From NCBI GenBank assembly GCA_037957365.1, contig JARHVA010002373.1, forward strand, positions 7,501 through 71,500: a DNA stretch of 64,000 nucleotides, in the 5' to 3' direction. Within the stretch, counting starts at the first letter, position 1. Each line of letters begins with the position of its first letter. The DNA comes from Torreya grandis. Lineage: Eukaryota; Streptophyta; Pinopsida; Cupressales; Taxaceae. Position numbers and translations under genes: made by a program. Below, in pieces: positions 14,305 through 25,648 of the stretch. Under the pieces are notes generated by a model. It was not told where the DNA came from, searched no databases, and was given only the letters and a program-made list of their open reading frames with translations.

Positions 14305-14921
14305 GAGAGTGATAGGACCTAGGCTCATAAAGCTCTAACACCAATTGTCAGAATTAAGAGCACACTTGATTACCTTTGTATAAGCAACTAAACACAGAAT
14401 TTAACCAAAAGTAAAATGTAACTAGAATTCAGAAATAACATAGAATATGAGAGGCAACACACAATTGTATTCAACTCATTCCAGAAGGTATTACAATAAA
14501 GAGATCACACTCTTCCCACACCTCTAGGGTGTACCATTAATCTTCCCTCAAGAGTTCTCTTCTCTCAATACAGGTCACAACAATCAACTCAAACACATAG
14601 TTGTTGTTCACCTCAACCAGTCAATATCAATACTGCCAGTACACAAGTATGCAATGTACTCCAAGTAGATCTCACCTGATCTTGCTCCCTATTGTGTTGG
14701 AGATCTCCTTTGATCTTGCTACCCCACAGATCTCCTTTGACCTTGCACACACACACACACACCTGCAGATCAACTGACCTTACTTACCCATGTAGATCTT
14801 CTACCTGATCTTGCAACAACCTGCAGATCAACCTAATCTTACACACCATGGAAGAACCCTTGTGATTCCACCATCAAAAGAACTCTTCTAGTTCTACACT
14901 TTACAATACAGCCCCATGGGT

Positions 14922-14932
14922 CTATTATATAG
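14922..14932 (-). promoter_or_regulatory. Putative LTR TATA box
   Basis: CTATATAATAG on the minus strand, preceded by GGGAT. It lies mid-LTR, downstream of the palindrome-rich U3 segment. The same text recurs in LTR 2 (about 16140-16150), LTR 3 (about 17352-17362) and, slightly altered, LTR 4 (about 18471-18481). Confidence 0.5.
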
Positions 14933-15044
14933 ATCCCATACAAACAATAATTAGACAAGCAGCTCAAGACTAAAATTAGTCTTTACATGCAAACAACTGG
15001 TTCGTTAAACAAACTATTTGTGTAACTAACAGTTCTAGAACCGC

Positions 15045-15175
15045 ACAGGTGACCAATGTTGGTCCCTGTCTATCTGGAGATGACCAGAATTGGCTGATCC
15101 CTGACCGATGTTGGTTGCTTCCTGACAACCTCTAACCAACGTCGGTTGGCCTATCGACGTCGGTTACTGTGACAC
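15045..15175 (-). promoter_or_regulatory. U3 block of repeated ACGT-core palindromes
   Basis: The word AACCGACGTCGGTT, in intact or mutated form, occurs four to five times (for example at 15140 and 15155). The clearest forms contain GACGTC, the C-box core bound by plant bZIP factors. Equivalent blocks are at about 16265-16385, 17475-17600 and 18625-18740. The last includes two TGACGTCA-like sites. A role as a transcriptional enhancer is inferred. Confidence 0.5.
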
Positions 15176-15231
15176 TCAGCAACCTCCTCCATGTTTGCAA
15201 ACAGTGAAGCTTTTAGCTCCACAACCTAACA

Positions 15232-15532
15232 ATCTCCCACTTAGAGATAAATAGTTGCACCTGTACCTATACATATACATTGTCTAATCTATTTCATGGC
15301 TTGTATCCCTCCTCAAGATCAATCTTGAAGACCAACCACCACACACCCTGTGGTGTTATGCCTGTGACTGAATTTCTCCATTCTTAGCTTACCTTCTTCT
15401 GTCATTGCTATACTCCCACTCAATCAGAAACCCCTGAGAGTGACCTGTAATCAAAAAACACTTAACACACTCTGTGACCAAGGTGTTAGTGAACCTTGCT
15501 CTGAGAACCTCCAACCTCACTCTGATACCAAT
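15232..15532 (-). mobile_element. Internal segment 1 with polypurine tract and primer-binding site
   Basis: Only about 300 bp. Minus-strand AGTGGGAGAT directly precedes the TGTTAGG LTR end and is a typical polypurine tract. Minus-strand TTGGTATCAGAG at the other end (about 15518-15530) directly follows the LTR end and matches the plant initiator Met-tRNA primer site. No coding region lies between. The frame at 16459-16746 in the sister copy is not conserved and is not a gene. Confidence 0.85.
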
Positions 15533-16449
15533 TGATAGGACCTAGGCTCACAAAGCTCTGACACCAATTGTCAGAATTAAGAGCACACTTGATTACCTTT
15601 GTATAAGCAACTAAACACAGAATTTAACCAGAATTAAAATGTAACTAGAATTCAGAAATAACATAGAATATGAGAGGCAACACACAATTGTATTCAACTC
15701 ATTCTAGAAGGTATTACAATAAAGAGATCACACTCTTCCCACACCTCTAGGGTGTACCAGTAATCTTTCCTCAAGAGTTCTCTTCTCTCAATACAGGTCA
15801 CAATAATCAACTCAAACACAAAGTTGTTGTTCACCTCAACCAGTCAGTATCAATACTGCCAATACACAAGTATGCAACGTACTCCAAGTAGATCTCACCT
15901 GATCTTGCTCCCTATTGTGTTGCAGATCTCCTTTGATCTTGCTACCCCATAGATCTCATTTGACCTTGCACACACACACACCTGCAGATCAATCGACCTT
16001 ACTTACCCATGTAGATCTTCTACCTGATCTTGCAACAACCTACAGATCAACCTGATCTTACACACCATGGAAGAACCCTTGTGATTCCACCATCGAAAGA
16101 TCTCTTCTGGTTATACACTTTAAAATATAGCCCCATGGGTCTATTATATAGATCCCATACAAGTAATAATTAGACAAGCGGCTCAAGACTAAAATTAGTC
16201 TTTACATGCAAACAACTGGTTCGTTAAACAAATTGTTTGTGTAACTAACAGTTCTAAAACTGCACAGGCGACCATGTCGGTCCTTGTCTGTTTGGAGATG
16301 ACCGACATCAGCCGATCCCTGACTGATGTCGGTTGCTTCCTATCGACCTCTGACCGACATCGGTTGGCCTGTCGATGTTAGTTACTGTGACACTCAGCAA
16401 CCTCCTCCATGTTTGCAAACAGTGAAGCTTTTAGCTCCACAACCTAACA
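15533..16449 (-). repeat. LTR 2 of the copia-type cluster (917 bp)
   Basis: Same ends, TATA-like site and palindromes as LTR 1. It is shared between two internal segments, so it serves as 5' LTR for one unit and 3' LTR for the other. Confidence 0.88.
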
Positions 16450-16743
16450 ATCTCTCACTTGGAGATAAACATCTACACCTGTACTTGTACATTGTCTAAT
16501 CTATTTTCTAGCTTGTATCCCTCTTCAAGATCAATCTTAAAGACTAACCACCACACACCCTGTGGTGCTACGCTTGTGACTAAATTTTCCATTCTCAGCT
16601 TACCTTCTTCTGCCATTGCTATACTCCCACTCAATCAGAAACCCCTGAGAGTGACTTGTAATCAAAAAACACTTAACACACTCTATGACCAAGGTGTTAG
16701 TGAACCTTGCTCTGAGAACCTCCAACCTCGCTCTGATACCAAT
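16450..16743 (-). mobile_element. Internal segment 2 with polypurine tract and primer-binding site
   Basis: Near copy of internal segment 1, with AGTGAGAGAT in place of AGTGGGAGAT at the polypurine tract and an intact TTGGTATCAGAGC primer site near 16728-16742. No coding content. Confidence 0.85.
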
Positions 16744-17659
16744 TGATAGGACCTAGGCTCACAAAGCTCTGACACCAATTGTCAGAATTAAGAGCACACT
16801 TGATTACCTTTGTATAAGCAACTAAACATGAAATTTAACTAGAAGTAAAATGTAACTAGAATTCAGAAATAACATAGAATATGAGAGGCAACACACAATT
16901 GTATTCAACTCATTCCAGAAGGTATTACAATAAAGAGGTCACACTCTTTCCACACCTCTAGGGCATACCAGTAATCTTCCCTCAAGAGTTATCTTCTCTC
17001 AATATAGGTCACAACAATCAACTCAAACACAGAGTTGTTGTTCACCTCAACCAGTCAGTATTAATACTGCCAGTACATAAGTATGCAACATACTCCAAGT
17101 AGATCTCACCTGATCTTACTCCCTATTGTGTTGTAGATCTCCTTTGATCTTGCTACCCCATAGATCTCCTTTAACCTTGCACACACACACACCTGTAGAT
17201 CAACCGACCTTACTTGCCCATGTAGATCTTCTACCTGATCTTGCAACAACCTGCAGATCAACCTGATCTTACACACCATGGAAGAACCCTTGTGATTCCA
17301 CCATCAAAAGAACTCTTCTAGTTCTACACTTTACAATACAGCCCCATGGGTCTATTATATAGATCCCATACAAATAATAATTAGACAAGCGGCTAAAGAC
17401 TAAAATTAGTCTTTACATGCAAACAACTAGTTTGTTAAACAAATTGTTTGTGTAACTAACAGTTATGAAACCACACAGGCGATCGACATCAGTCCCTATC
17501 TATCTGGAGATGACCGACATTGGCCAATCCCTAATTGATGTTAGTTGCTTCCTGTCGACCTCTGACCGATGTCAGTTGACATGCCGACATCGATTACTGT
17601 GACACTCAGCAACCTCCTCCATGTTTGCAAATAGTGAAGCTTTTAGCTCCATAACCTAA
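16744..17659 (-). repeat. LTR 3 of the copia-type cluster
   Basis: Starts TGATAGGACC like LTRs 1 and 2, but ends CCATAACCTAA without the final CA and runs straight into LTR 4. The internal segment expected here is missing. Confidence 0.85.
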
Positions 17660-18797
17660 AGGACCCCCTGCTCTTAAAGAGCACAATTGATTACCTTTGT
17701 ATAAGCAACTAAACACGAAATTCAACCAGAAGTAACAAGTAACTAGAAATTTATAAATAACACAAAATATGAAAGACAATACCCAATTGTATTAATACTC
17801 TTCCAGAAGGAAATACAACAAAGAAGATGCCACAATCTTCTTCCCACTCCTCTAGGGCTCCCACACCTCTAGGGGGTACAATAGTAAATCTCTTCAAGAG
17901 TTCTCTCTCTCAATTATGGTCACAACAAACAACTCAAACACAGAGTTGTTGTTCACCTCCACCAGTCAGTATCACTACTGCCAGTACCACTGAGTATACA
18001 CGCATACCCAAGTCTGAGTACACCATGTAATCCAAGTAGATCTCACCTGATCTTTCTACCTATTGTGTTTCTGATCTCCCTGATCCTACTGCCACCTGCA
18101 GATCAACTTGGTTCACCTGCAAACCTAGATCTCTCACACACACACACACATCTATAGATCAACTGACCTTACTTACCATGTAGATCTCACTTGATCTTGT
18201 TATACCGCAGATCAACCTGGCCTTGCACACCTGCCAACCTAGATCATACACACATGAAGAACCCTTGTCCTTGCCTCACCAAGTCCTTATGATTCTTCAC
18301 ACTAGCACCCCTATGGATCTTCTACCAGATCTTACAATAACCTATAGATCTACCTAGTCATACACACTTGGCATTGTGGCACTATGAGGAGCTAACCTTG
18401 CTCTCTTCCCTCTGAATGAGCTAACCTTGATCTCTTTATCTAGCACACTTTACAATACAGCCTATGAGTCTATTATATAGATCTCATACAAACAATAATT
18501 AGACTTCTAATTACAATAATTAGAACCGCAGCTCCAAGACTAAAATTAGTCTTTCACATGCAAACAAACTGTCCATCTAAAATTAGATCAGTTTCAGAGA
18601 CGCATGCAAACGCATGCACAACAGGCTACCGATGTCAGTTCCTATCTGACTGATTTCGGCTGACCCATAACCGACGTCAGTTACTGTGAACATTGAAGAA
18701 GACTGACGTCAGTTGATCAGACCGATGTCGGTTGCCTGCAACTCAGCAACCTCCTCCATTGCCATCCTGGTGAAGCTTTTAGTTCCACAACCTAACA
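17660..18797 (-). repeat. LTR 4, diverged and longer, fused to LTR 3
   Basis: It opens with AGGACC and AAGAGCACAATTGATTACC, so it lacks the first bases of the LTR and about 35 bp after them. The rest aligns with LTRs 1-3 but with many substitutions and extra text, giving about 1.14 kb. It ends in a regular CCTAACA next to target duplication GAGAG at 18798. It is clearly more diverged from LTRs 1-3 than they are from each other. Confidence 0.8.
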
Positions 18798-18802
18798 GAG
18801 AG

Positions 18803-19195
18803 GGTGTTTCAAAATCATTATTACTTTCATTATTTAGAGGTGGGATGACATTTTATGCATTGTTTATTTCTTCATTATATGTTTCCATGAAATTTTTTTT
18901 ATTGTTAATTTCATCATTATTTTTTTCCATCAAATTTTATTCATTCATGGGGGATGAAGCATCATACATAGACTCGCAATCAATAAAATCAAAAAGTTAG
19001 AACTTTGAATGTAAAATTCCAACATTATCTAATTCATTACTATTCATTTCATTATCATCAATTTCATCATTATTCATTTCATTATGGTTAATTTCATAAT
19101 TGTTTAATTCATTATTGTCAATTGAATCATTATCTATGGCATTTGGTTCATTAGGATTAGGTTTTGTACCTTGTCTACCATAAAGTTTTTGCATT
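18803..19195 (-). pseudogene. Second fragment of the transposase-like pseudogene: acidic Asn/Glu-rich region
   Basis: Minus-strand frame that enters next to the gypsy LTR with MQKLYGRQGTKPNPNEPNA. It continues as an Asn/Asp/Glu-rich low-complexity region (repeats of NNELN and MNNDEI type) with three in-frame stops and ends NNESNNDFETPS at the copia insertion. Removing that insertion with one GAGAG joins it in frame to QQILPLTTPP of the fragment ending at 11692. Removing the gypsy element with one ATTAG joins it upstream to the fragment at 30762-30853. Low-complexity acidic linkers are common in transposases; its role is unknown. Confidence 0.7.
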
Positions 19196-19200
19196 ATTAG

Positions 19201-20059
19201 TGTATGCACCTAAAATCACTTGCTTCATTATAGTCAACTAATATTCCTATTAATTGACACTAATTCCTCTTATCCTATTTTTAGTCTACTAATTTATCCC
19301 ATTTCTAGCCATAAATCTAATAAATTCCTTCAATAATCATTCATCTATTAACCTTACCCATTCCCACTTCATAATTAGTTCCCCTAATCATCTCTTTATC
19401 CTAATCTAATCCTACTTATCCATTTATGGGAATTCAAAATTCCCATAACCTCACCTAACTACCTACTAACATACACCCTAGCCTTTCCTACATCCATATG
19501 ACTCTAATTCTCCATTATCTCTAAGAAAATGGAGAAGTCTCTAGAATTGAAGACTTCCCTCCAAGTCTCTAGAAACCTCTATTTCTAGAGGTTCCCCAAG
19601 GAATTTAATATTCCTTGGAAAATTACTAACCATTGATCTCATTCTCATAAATTCAAATCTAAACCTTTGATATTCCCTCCCTTCCTCTATTTAACTAACC
19701 TCTCCCTCCACCCTCAAACCAACTAAGGAGCCTATACCAAAACCATGCCAAAATGATTTTAGAAATCTATTGAGCTCATACCAAAAACATGCCACAATTA
19801 TTCTATAAGTCTCATAACATATCCATAATCAATTATCAAGCATCCATTATCAACATTCCAACATCAAGCAACATCACGTTATCAATAAGAGTCTAATCAT
19901 CCTTTTCCAAATCCTAGAAGGAGGCAACATAAAGCAAAGGAATTGGTAAGCTTTTTTATCATTCTGATTTTGTTTTATAAATATTTCCTATTGGTAGTTT
20001 ACATTTTGAGTTTGGATTTAGTGTGTTTACATTCATAGTGAGCTCAAAATCACTCTACA
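19201..20059 (+). repeat. 5' LTR of the gypsy-type element
   Basis: Runs from TGTATGCACC to CTCTACA. It aligns nearly throughout with 29878-30761 and in part with 28614-29060. It includes an inverted pair around CTCTAGAAACC/TTTCTAGAGG near 19571-19590. Confidence 0.85.
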
Positions 20060-20081
20060 TTTTGACAACCACAGTGGGACC
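20060..20081 (+). promoter_or_regulatory. Primer-binding site
   Basis: GACAACCACAGTGGGACC directly follows the LTR end. It resembles the TTTGGCGAC...TGGGG type sites used by Tat/Ogre gypsy elements. The exact tRNA was not determined. Confidence 0.55.
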
Positions 20082-22186
20082 AACCTTCCTTATTTAGGCT
20101 AACAGTTTTTCTAGAAGTATTTTAGGTGATTATAGGACCAATTGGAAGAGAATTCAAGTGTGTATTTGATGTTTCGTATATTTTTAGAAAGTCATGGTAT
20201 TGCCCTATAAGTCATAGTATTGCAGTAGTGATAATGCTAATGCTAATCATGGTATTGTATTTTAACCATTAGAGATCAGGGGTTTTAGTAAGGTTTTAGG
20301 GTTGAACAATATTGCTACTTCATAAGTCATGGTATTACCCTATTAATAGTGGTATTACCCATTTCAATAGTGGTATTATGACTCCTATTAAGAATCTTGC
20401 ATTTTGACATCTGTTAGACTGATCATGGACTCCTTGATAGGTGTGTTGTCTATTGTGTGTAGGACCAAGTATCATTCCTCTATAGAGTTAAGCCATTCAA
20501 ATACATCAAACAATCTTGCCACTTTGCAAGTAGTGATATTGCCCTGCTATTAGGATTAACATAGATTTTAATAGATATATTGTAATAACTCATTGTTAAG
20601 TCTATATTATTTACTATTTTTGATCACTTTATGTTTCTATAGGCTATTTTCCCTCTATTATTGAAATTGTGTGTAGTTGAGAAGTTGGGGACATCACCTT
20701 GGAACAAAGGGAAGGTTTTGCTTATCTTTGACAACCTCATGACTCTTAGAATAGTAGTATTGTCATTCCCAGTAGTGATATTATTTAAGTATCAAGAACT
20801 GGTAAGATTCCTCCCCTATCAATCTTTTGATTCCTCATCATTGCACCTAGCCTTTGCTTAGCAGACAAAAAAGGGTATAAAGGGTTGTGAGTTTCTAAAG
20901 CATCATCTTTTTCTCAATAACCTACTTTTCAAACATTTCTCATTGTATCTTACTTGTATTTTTGATATTTGAATGTTTTCTTATAAGGGGCATTCTATTT
21001 TACAAGGTTTGATAGGCTTGAGAGAAGCTACTAGCACCCCATTTTTTTGATTTGACTAATCCTTACAATACCGCTACTTATATAGTTTTGAGATTGCCAT
21101 AAAAATAGTGGGGTTGTCACTCAGAGTCATGATATTGCAAAATAGTATATTTAAGATCAGTTTAAGATTTTGCAGTCATGTGATCATTGTTAATTGTATT
21201 AAAAATAAGGCCCTATAATTATTTTTTAGTCTTATAGACTTTTTTTAGACTATTTAGGACAAGTTTGCATAGTTAGTTTAATTCTTGCAATATCTCCATT
21301 AGAATATGTTCCTAAGTAGTGGTTTTGTGGGTTCCATTATTATTATTTTAGAAAATCCTACCATTCATGTCTAGCGATATTGCATCCCATTAGTAGGATT
21401 GACTATTTTAGTTGCAGTATTGCCCTTTCTACTTGTGAGATTACAGAGTTGAGATAACTAACCTTTTTTTAGGTTTTAGAGGATTCTTGAGGCATCCCTA
21501 TTGTATTTATGACCATGTTTATAGGGAGGGGTGCTATTTTGATCAATTGGCTTAGAATTTTATCATAGTGGTTAAAATTGTTAAGTTTAACTAAATCATT
21601 ATCTTCTTGCTTATAAATATTAGATTATTTTTTCTGTGTGTCCTTTCCTTGTACATAATTTTTCATATCATATGAATATCACATAGGTAATTAGAATGGT
21701 TAATTAATTGTACTTTGCACTTGCTTGTTTGTTTAAGCCCTCCATTAGGATAACGCATGATGTAGATTTCATCACCATGTACGTGGCTTAGTCTTTTAGG
21801 GATTAGTGTCATGAATTTCACCACCACGTACTAACCACACTCCATGTTTTTTGTGGAGTATAACAATCAAGAGAGCTTGTTATTAAAGCCTAAGTAGAAT
21901 TCCCCATAAAGGGTTTTGTGGAGTGAGGGACAATTAAGTTCATATACTTAGGGTAATCAGATAGCCTCTTACACAAAATTGGGCCCCAACGTACTATTGT
22001 GTATATAGGGGAATCCTCTAGATCCTTTTGTAAACCTTAGAGTAAGGTATTATGGCCTTAATAATTGCTTCACTATCAGTGTCAGTATCAGCACCCAAGT
22101 GACCATCAGGAGCAAACAAGGTCAAGAGTGTTCGATCAATTCTATAATGGGTCATCGGCCTACAGCCTCACTTGTGTATCCATTAG
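20082..22186 (+). mobile_element. Untranslated leader of the gypsy element with a dispersed GTGGTATTGCC motif
   Basis: No protein signal. Variants of AGTNGTATTGCCC recur about 12-15 times between 20190 and 21430 at irregular spacing, for example near 20190, 20215, 20250, 20327, 20347, 20370, 20527, 20750, 21065, 21125, 21385 and 21415. The stretch 21750-21850 holds two similar TTTCACCACC(A)TGTACG segments. Confidence 0.6.
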
Positions 22187-24115
22187 ATGGTGCGTACATT
22201 AGGTTACACACCCATAAATTTACTAATCATAGGTTTTAGTTTGTTTATTTTCATGTGTATTATTTTAGGCCCATGTTTTTATGAGCTAAGTCAGCCTTTT
22301 ACCTATCTGAGCCTGTCTAGGTCCTTTGCACATATCATCTTCCATCCTCTATCATCTTATGCATATCCCACTATCCTTTTCATGTTAATTTCAAATCATC
22401 ATCCTCATCATTATCCTCATCTTGATCCACATCCCTATCACCTACATCTCATCTTGTACATCCTACTCATCATTATATATAGTCTCTTTGTCATAACCAC
22501 TCATCCTTAGCCATTCACATCTTATATCATTATCCCAAGTCCACACCATCACCCATTTATCATAGTCACCCCATCCTTTCCTAGTCTCACTATATCCCAT
22601 TATCCTTGGTCATCACCCCATTATCTTCTACATCCTTGCCTAATCACTATCTTGTCCATCCCCTCCTAGTCTAACCATATCTACCCATCACCTCATCCAC
22701 TTGCATATCTTAATCACCATCATGTATCTATTGTATAATCGCATCTACCATATCATCTCTATTACATCTTAGTCTAACCATATCCCCCTATCATTGATCA
22801 CCTTAATCAGCACATTGTATATCCTAGTCTCATCCCCTTGTATATCTTATTCTCTTGTACATCCTACTTATCATATCCCATTCTAGCTCCACTTATCTTT
22901 CATATTTCCATCCATCACTTATCCCAATCACATCTTGTCTCATTATCCACATCCTATCCGAAGTCCATCTCATCCCTAGTCCTCATCATATTATCTTGTC
23001 TTCATTTCATCTTAGTCATATCCCCATCCTCTTGTACATCTTGGCCTAATCATTATCTTGTATATTCTTGTATATCCCATCTCCTATCTTAGGCTAGTCA
23101 CAAATTTTCATAAGACCACCTCATCCATAATCAATCACACCTTAATTTGACCTTGTCTTATCCATCAATCACACCATAGTCTTCATCATTCCCATATCAT
23201 TTTATTAAAATCACCCCGTTACATATTTTATCATAACCCATCACCTATCCTAATACCATCTTGTCTCACCATCCAAATTTAATCCTAATTCCACCTCATT
23301 TATAGTCCTAATCATCCACATATCATCTTGTCCCATTATCCCATCACATTGTATATCCTTTTTTTACCTTCTTGTATATAACTTGTTCTCTTGTACATCT
23401 TTTTAGTCACATATTATCATTAGATTCATATGTCATCCCCTAATCACATCCCAATCATACCTCATCATCCACATCTTGTCTTAAATCCATACCCAATCAC
23501 TATCACTTGTCTTGACCTTTCCTTCATCACCTATATAGTCATCACTTCATCTTATCCTAGTTGGATATTTGGTCACATATAGGTCTAAACCATCCACCTT
23601 TCATTACCCCTTCATCATTTCAACATCACACTTATCCTTATTCCATTGTCCCAATCACCTTCATCACCTAATCCTACCCAAATCCCATATTTAGGAAATT
23701 GGTATAATGTTTTGAGCTATTCTTATCATCCACATCATCCTATCATACTACTTCACTATCATTTATCCTTTTGTCAAATATGCATATCTAGTCAATATCC
23801 TATTAGCATCTTGTCACCTTGTCAGGCTCAAAATAGCAAACCCATCAACTATAAATCATCCTTAGTCTAATCATTTTGCCTTATTCATAACTATCACCCA
23901 TCACTATCCTCAATCCCTTTTAGCTTGACAACTAGGCATTGTTGATAAGTTGTTAGCACCTATTCTACTATCAATTTGACATTTGATCATAGCTATCCAT
24001 TATCTCAATCACATCCTCATCATCATCAATCCAACTATCCTATTCCTTTAATTATATTTTATATAAGAACCTTATCCAATCGTTATCTTACCTACATCAT
24101 CTATCAATCATCACC
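22187..24115 (+). mobile_element. C-skewed, low-complexity interior of the gypsy element
   Basis: Dominated by words such as ATCACC, CATCTTGT and CCCATC with very little G. Several frames stay open by composition alone (22187-22510, 22838-23092, 23646-23870), are rich in Ser, His, Pro and Leu, and have no domain. I do not call them genes. Confidence 0.6.
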
Positions 24116-25648
24116 ATGGAACTAGATCCTGCCTTCATTGACCAATACATACATGACAACAAGGATGATATCCTTATATGAATCATTATGATGGGTGTAC
24201 CACTTCCCAAATGTGTTGATCCCTTCTAACTTGTTTCACCTCCCATCTAAACCCCATCATGTGAATCACATACCAATCCTACACACACTAGCCATAAACC
24301 ACCACCTACCCATTCCCATAATAGACAAGGGAATCCAATCTTGGCCACCTCAAATTCCCCCACCCAATCATATCCATAATCATCTGATCATAAGTCCAAT
24401 GCTTTCACATCTAAGTCACAAATAGAAGTGGGTCCTTATACTCCCCTTCCTATGTCCTTGGAATCCCTTTTCAAACAACTAGTCACTACCAAAATGATGG
24501 TTTATCCACCTATCCAACATCTTGATCCCACTAAGCCCAAACCATATAGATATAATGCATATCAATTTTGTACATATCACCAAAGCTGGGGGCATACCAT
24601 TAATCAATTTTTGGACTTTTAAGACTGTGTCCAAGACATCATTGACCATGGTGACATAGTAATTGAGGATGAAATAGATGAATCTCTATCCCTAGGTGCC
24701 CAAGAAGAGGAATGCCAAGATTCCATTCCAGATCACGATCAATCCTTTCCCCTTCCAAGCCAAGGTGAAGACATCCTATCTATCTTCCATGATCCCCCCA
24801 TCTTCAACCACCCATCCACTCAAAATAAGTCTATTCCCCATACATCTAGTCTTCCCATATCCTATTATGCCTTTCATGGACCTATCTTTTCTCAATCCAT
24901 TGTCCCTCCATCATCTTACTCTCACCCATCACATCAACTACCCCATGTTGAGAGGTCAGTTGTGAAAAATCAATCCCCTACTAGTCACATAACATCATGC
25001 ATATTAAAGCTAACATTGGATCCAATACAAGGATCATGTACAACACTAGAATCTACATTAGAAACATCATCCCCTATCAATATTGCAATAGATGTTGATA
25101 ATGCTAATATTTTTTAGGATCCCTCTAATTTGGATACCTCCAATCCATCACTAGGCATACCTTTAGATCCCAATTAGGATGATTAAGAATTATCTATTGA
25201 AGATTTTCCAAGTGAATCTGATCCTATTCTAGATGCCTCTACTACAACTAGTCTTAGTGATCCTTTTATTGATATTGAGGGAATTTTATTCAATGTTGAA
25301 ACTGGGTCTCCTAGGAACCCCTATGAAGACTATGTTTCCCCATCACCACTCATTGATCTCATCATATCGTCTCCCCCACTTTCCTCCACCATTGATCCTC
25401 TCTTTCCTATCGATGATCATTTAATCACCTCCCTCCATAAGGATGAACAAGAACATGCATCATTGGACCCTCCCTTGAGTAATATAATGTGTGCCACAAA
25501 TACAAAGGTCCAAGGCCATATTTCAAAATTTAATCATAATAATCAAGTCATGTTTGATCCCATCAGTCAAAATCAAGAAAATTCAAATCATTGGCCTAAT
25601 CCAAATATGTCTTCCCCTAGTGAAGCCCAATATCAAGCACTAAAATAA
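24116..25648 (+). pseudogene. gag-like coding relic with a damaged zinc knuckle
   Basis: A frame starting MELDPAFIDQYIHD at 24116 runs to about 25648, with a few stops and a phase change near 24430. At 24569-24598 it reads CTYHQSWGHTIN, the C-X2-H...GH pattern of gypsy gag zinc knuckles, but the final cysteine is missing. It is followed by a recognisable QDIIDHGDI segment (normally QDLIDxGxI) and a long acidic Ser/Pro-rich tail. Gag packages element RNA in virus-like particles. Stops show this copy is dead. The pol part that should follow is absent. Confidence 0.6.

Larger units (their letters stand above)
14310..15231 (-). repeat. LTR 1 of the copia-type cluster (922 bp)
   Basis: Read on the minus strand it begins TGTTAGGTTGTGGAGC and ends GAGCCTAGGTCCTATCA, giving the usual TG...CA ends. 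The U3 part holds repeated ACGT-core palindromes (15045-15175). A TATA-like CTATATAATAG is at about 14922-14932. The end at 14310 abuts target duplication GAGAG. It appears roughly 95% identical to LTR 2 by eye, with most differences C/T or G/A. Confidence 0.88.
14305..18802 (-). mobile_element. Cluster of four copia-type LTRs with two tiny internal domains, bounded by target duplication GAGAG
   Basis: Four related LTRs lie head to tail in minus orientation. The first three flank internal segments of only about 300 bp. The element text runs from 14310 (TGATAGG) to 18797 (CCTAACA). The 5-bp word GAGAG occurs at 14305-14309 and 18798-18802, which marks a single insertion site. Each internal segment carries a polypurine tract next to one LTR and a primer-binding site complementary to plant initiator Met-tRNA next to the other. 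There is no gag or pol, so this is a non-autonomous, TRIM-like element that needs proteins from elsewhere. The two shared LTRs suggest unequal recombination between LTRs. Confidence 0.88.

Noticed and set aside
14346..15231. LTR starting at TGTCAGAATT, after the first ACCAATTG word
   Set aside because: This gave TG...CA ends, but the GAGAG target duplication and the primer site next to CCTATCA place the true end at 14310.
16459..16746. 95-residue plus-strand frame in a copia internal segment
   Set aside because: Not conserved in the sister segment, antisense to the element and overlapping the primer-binding site.
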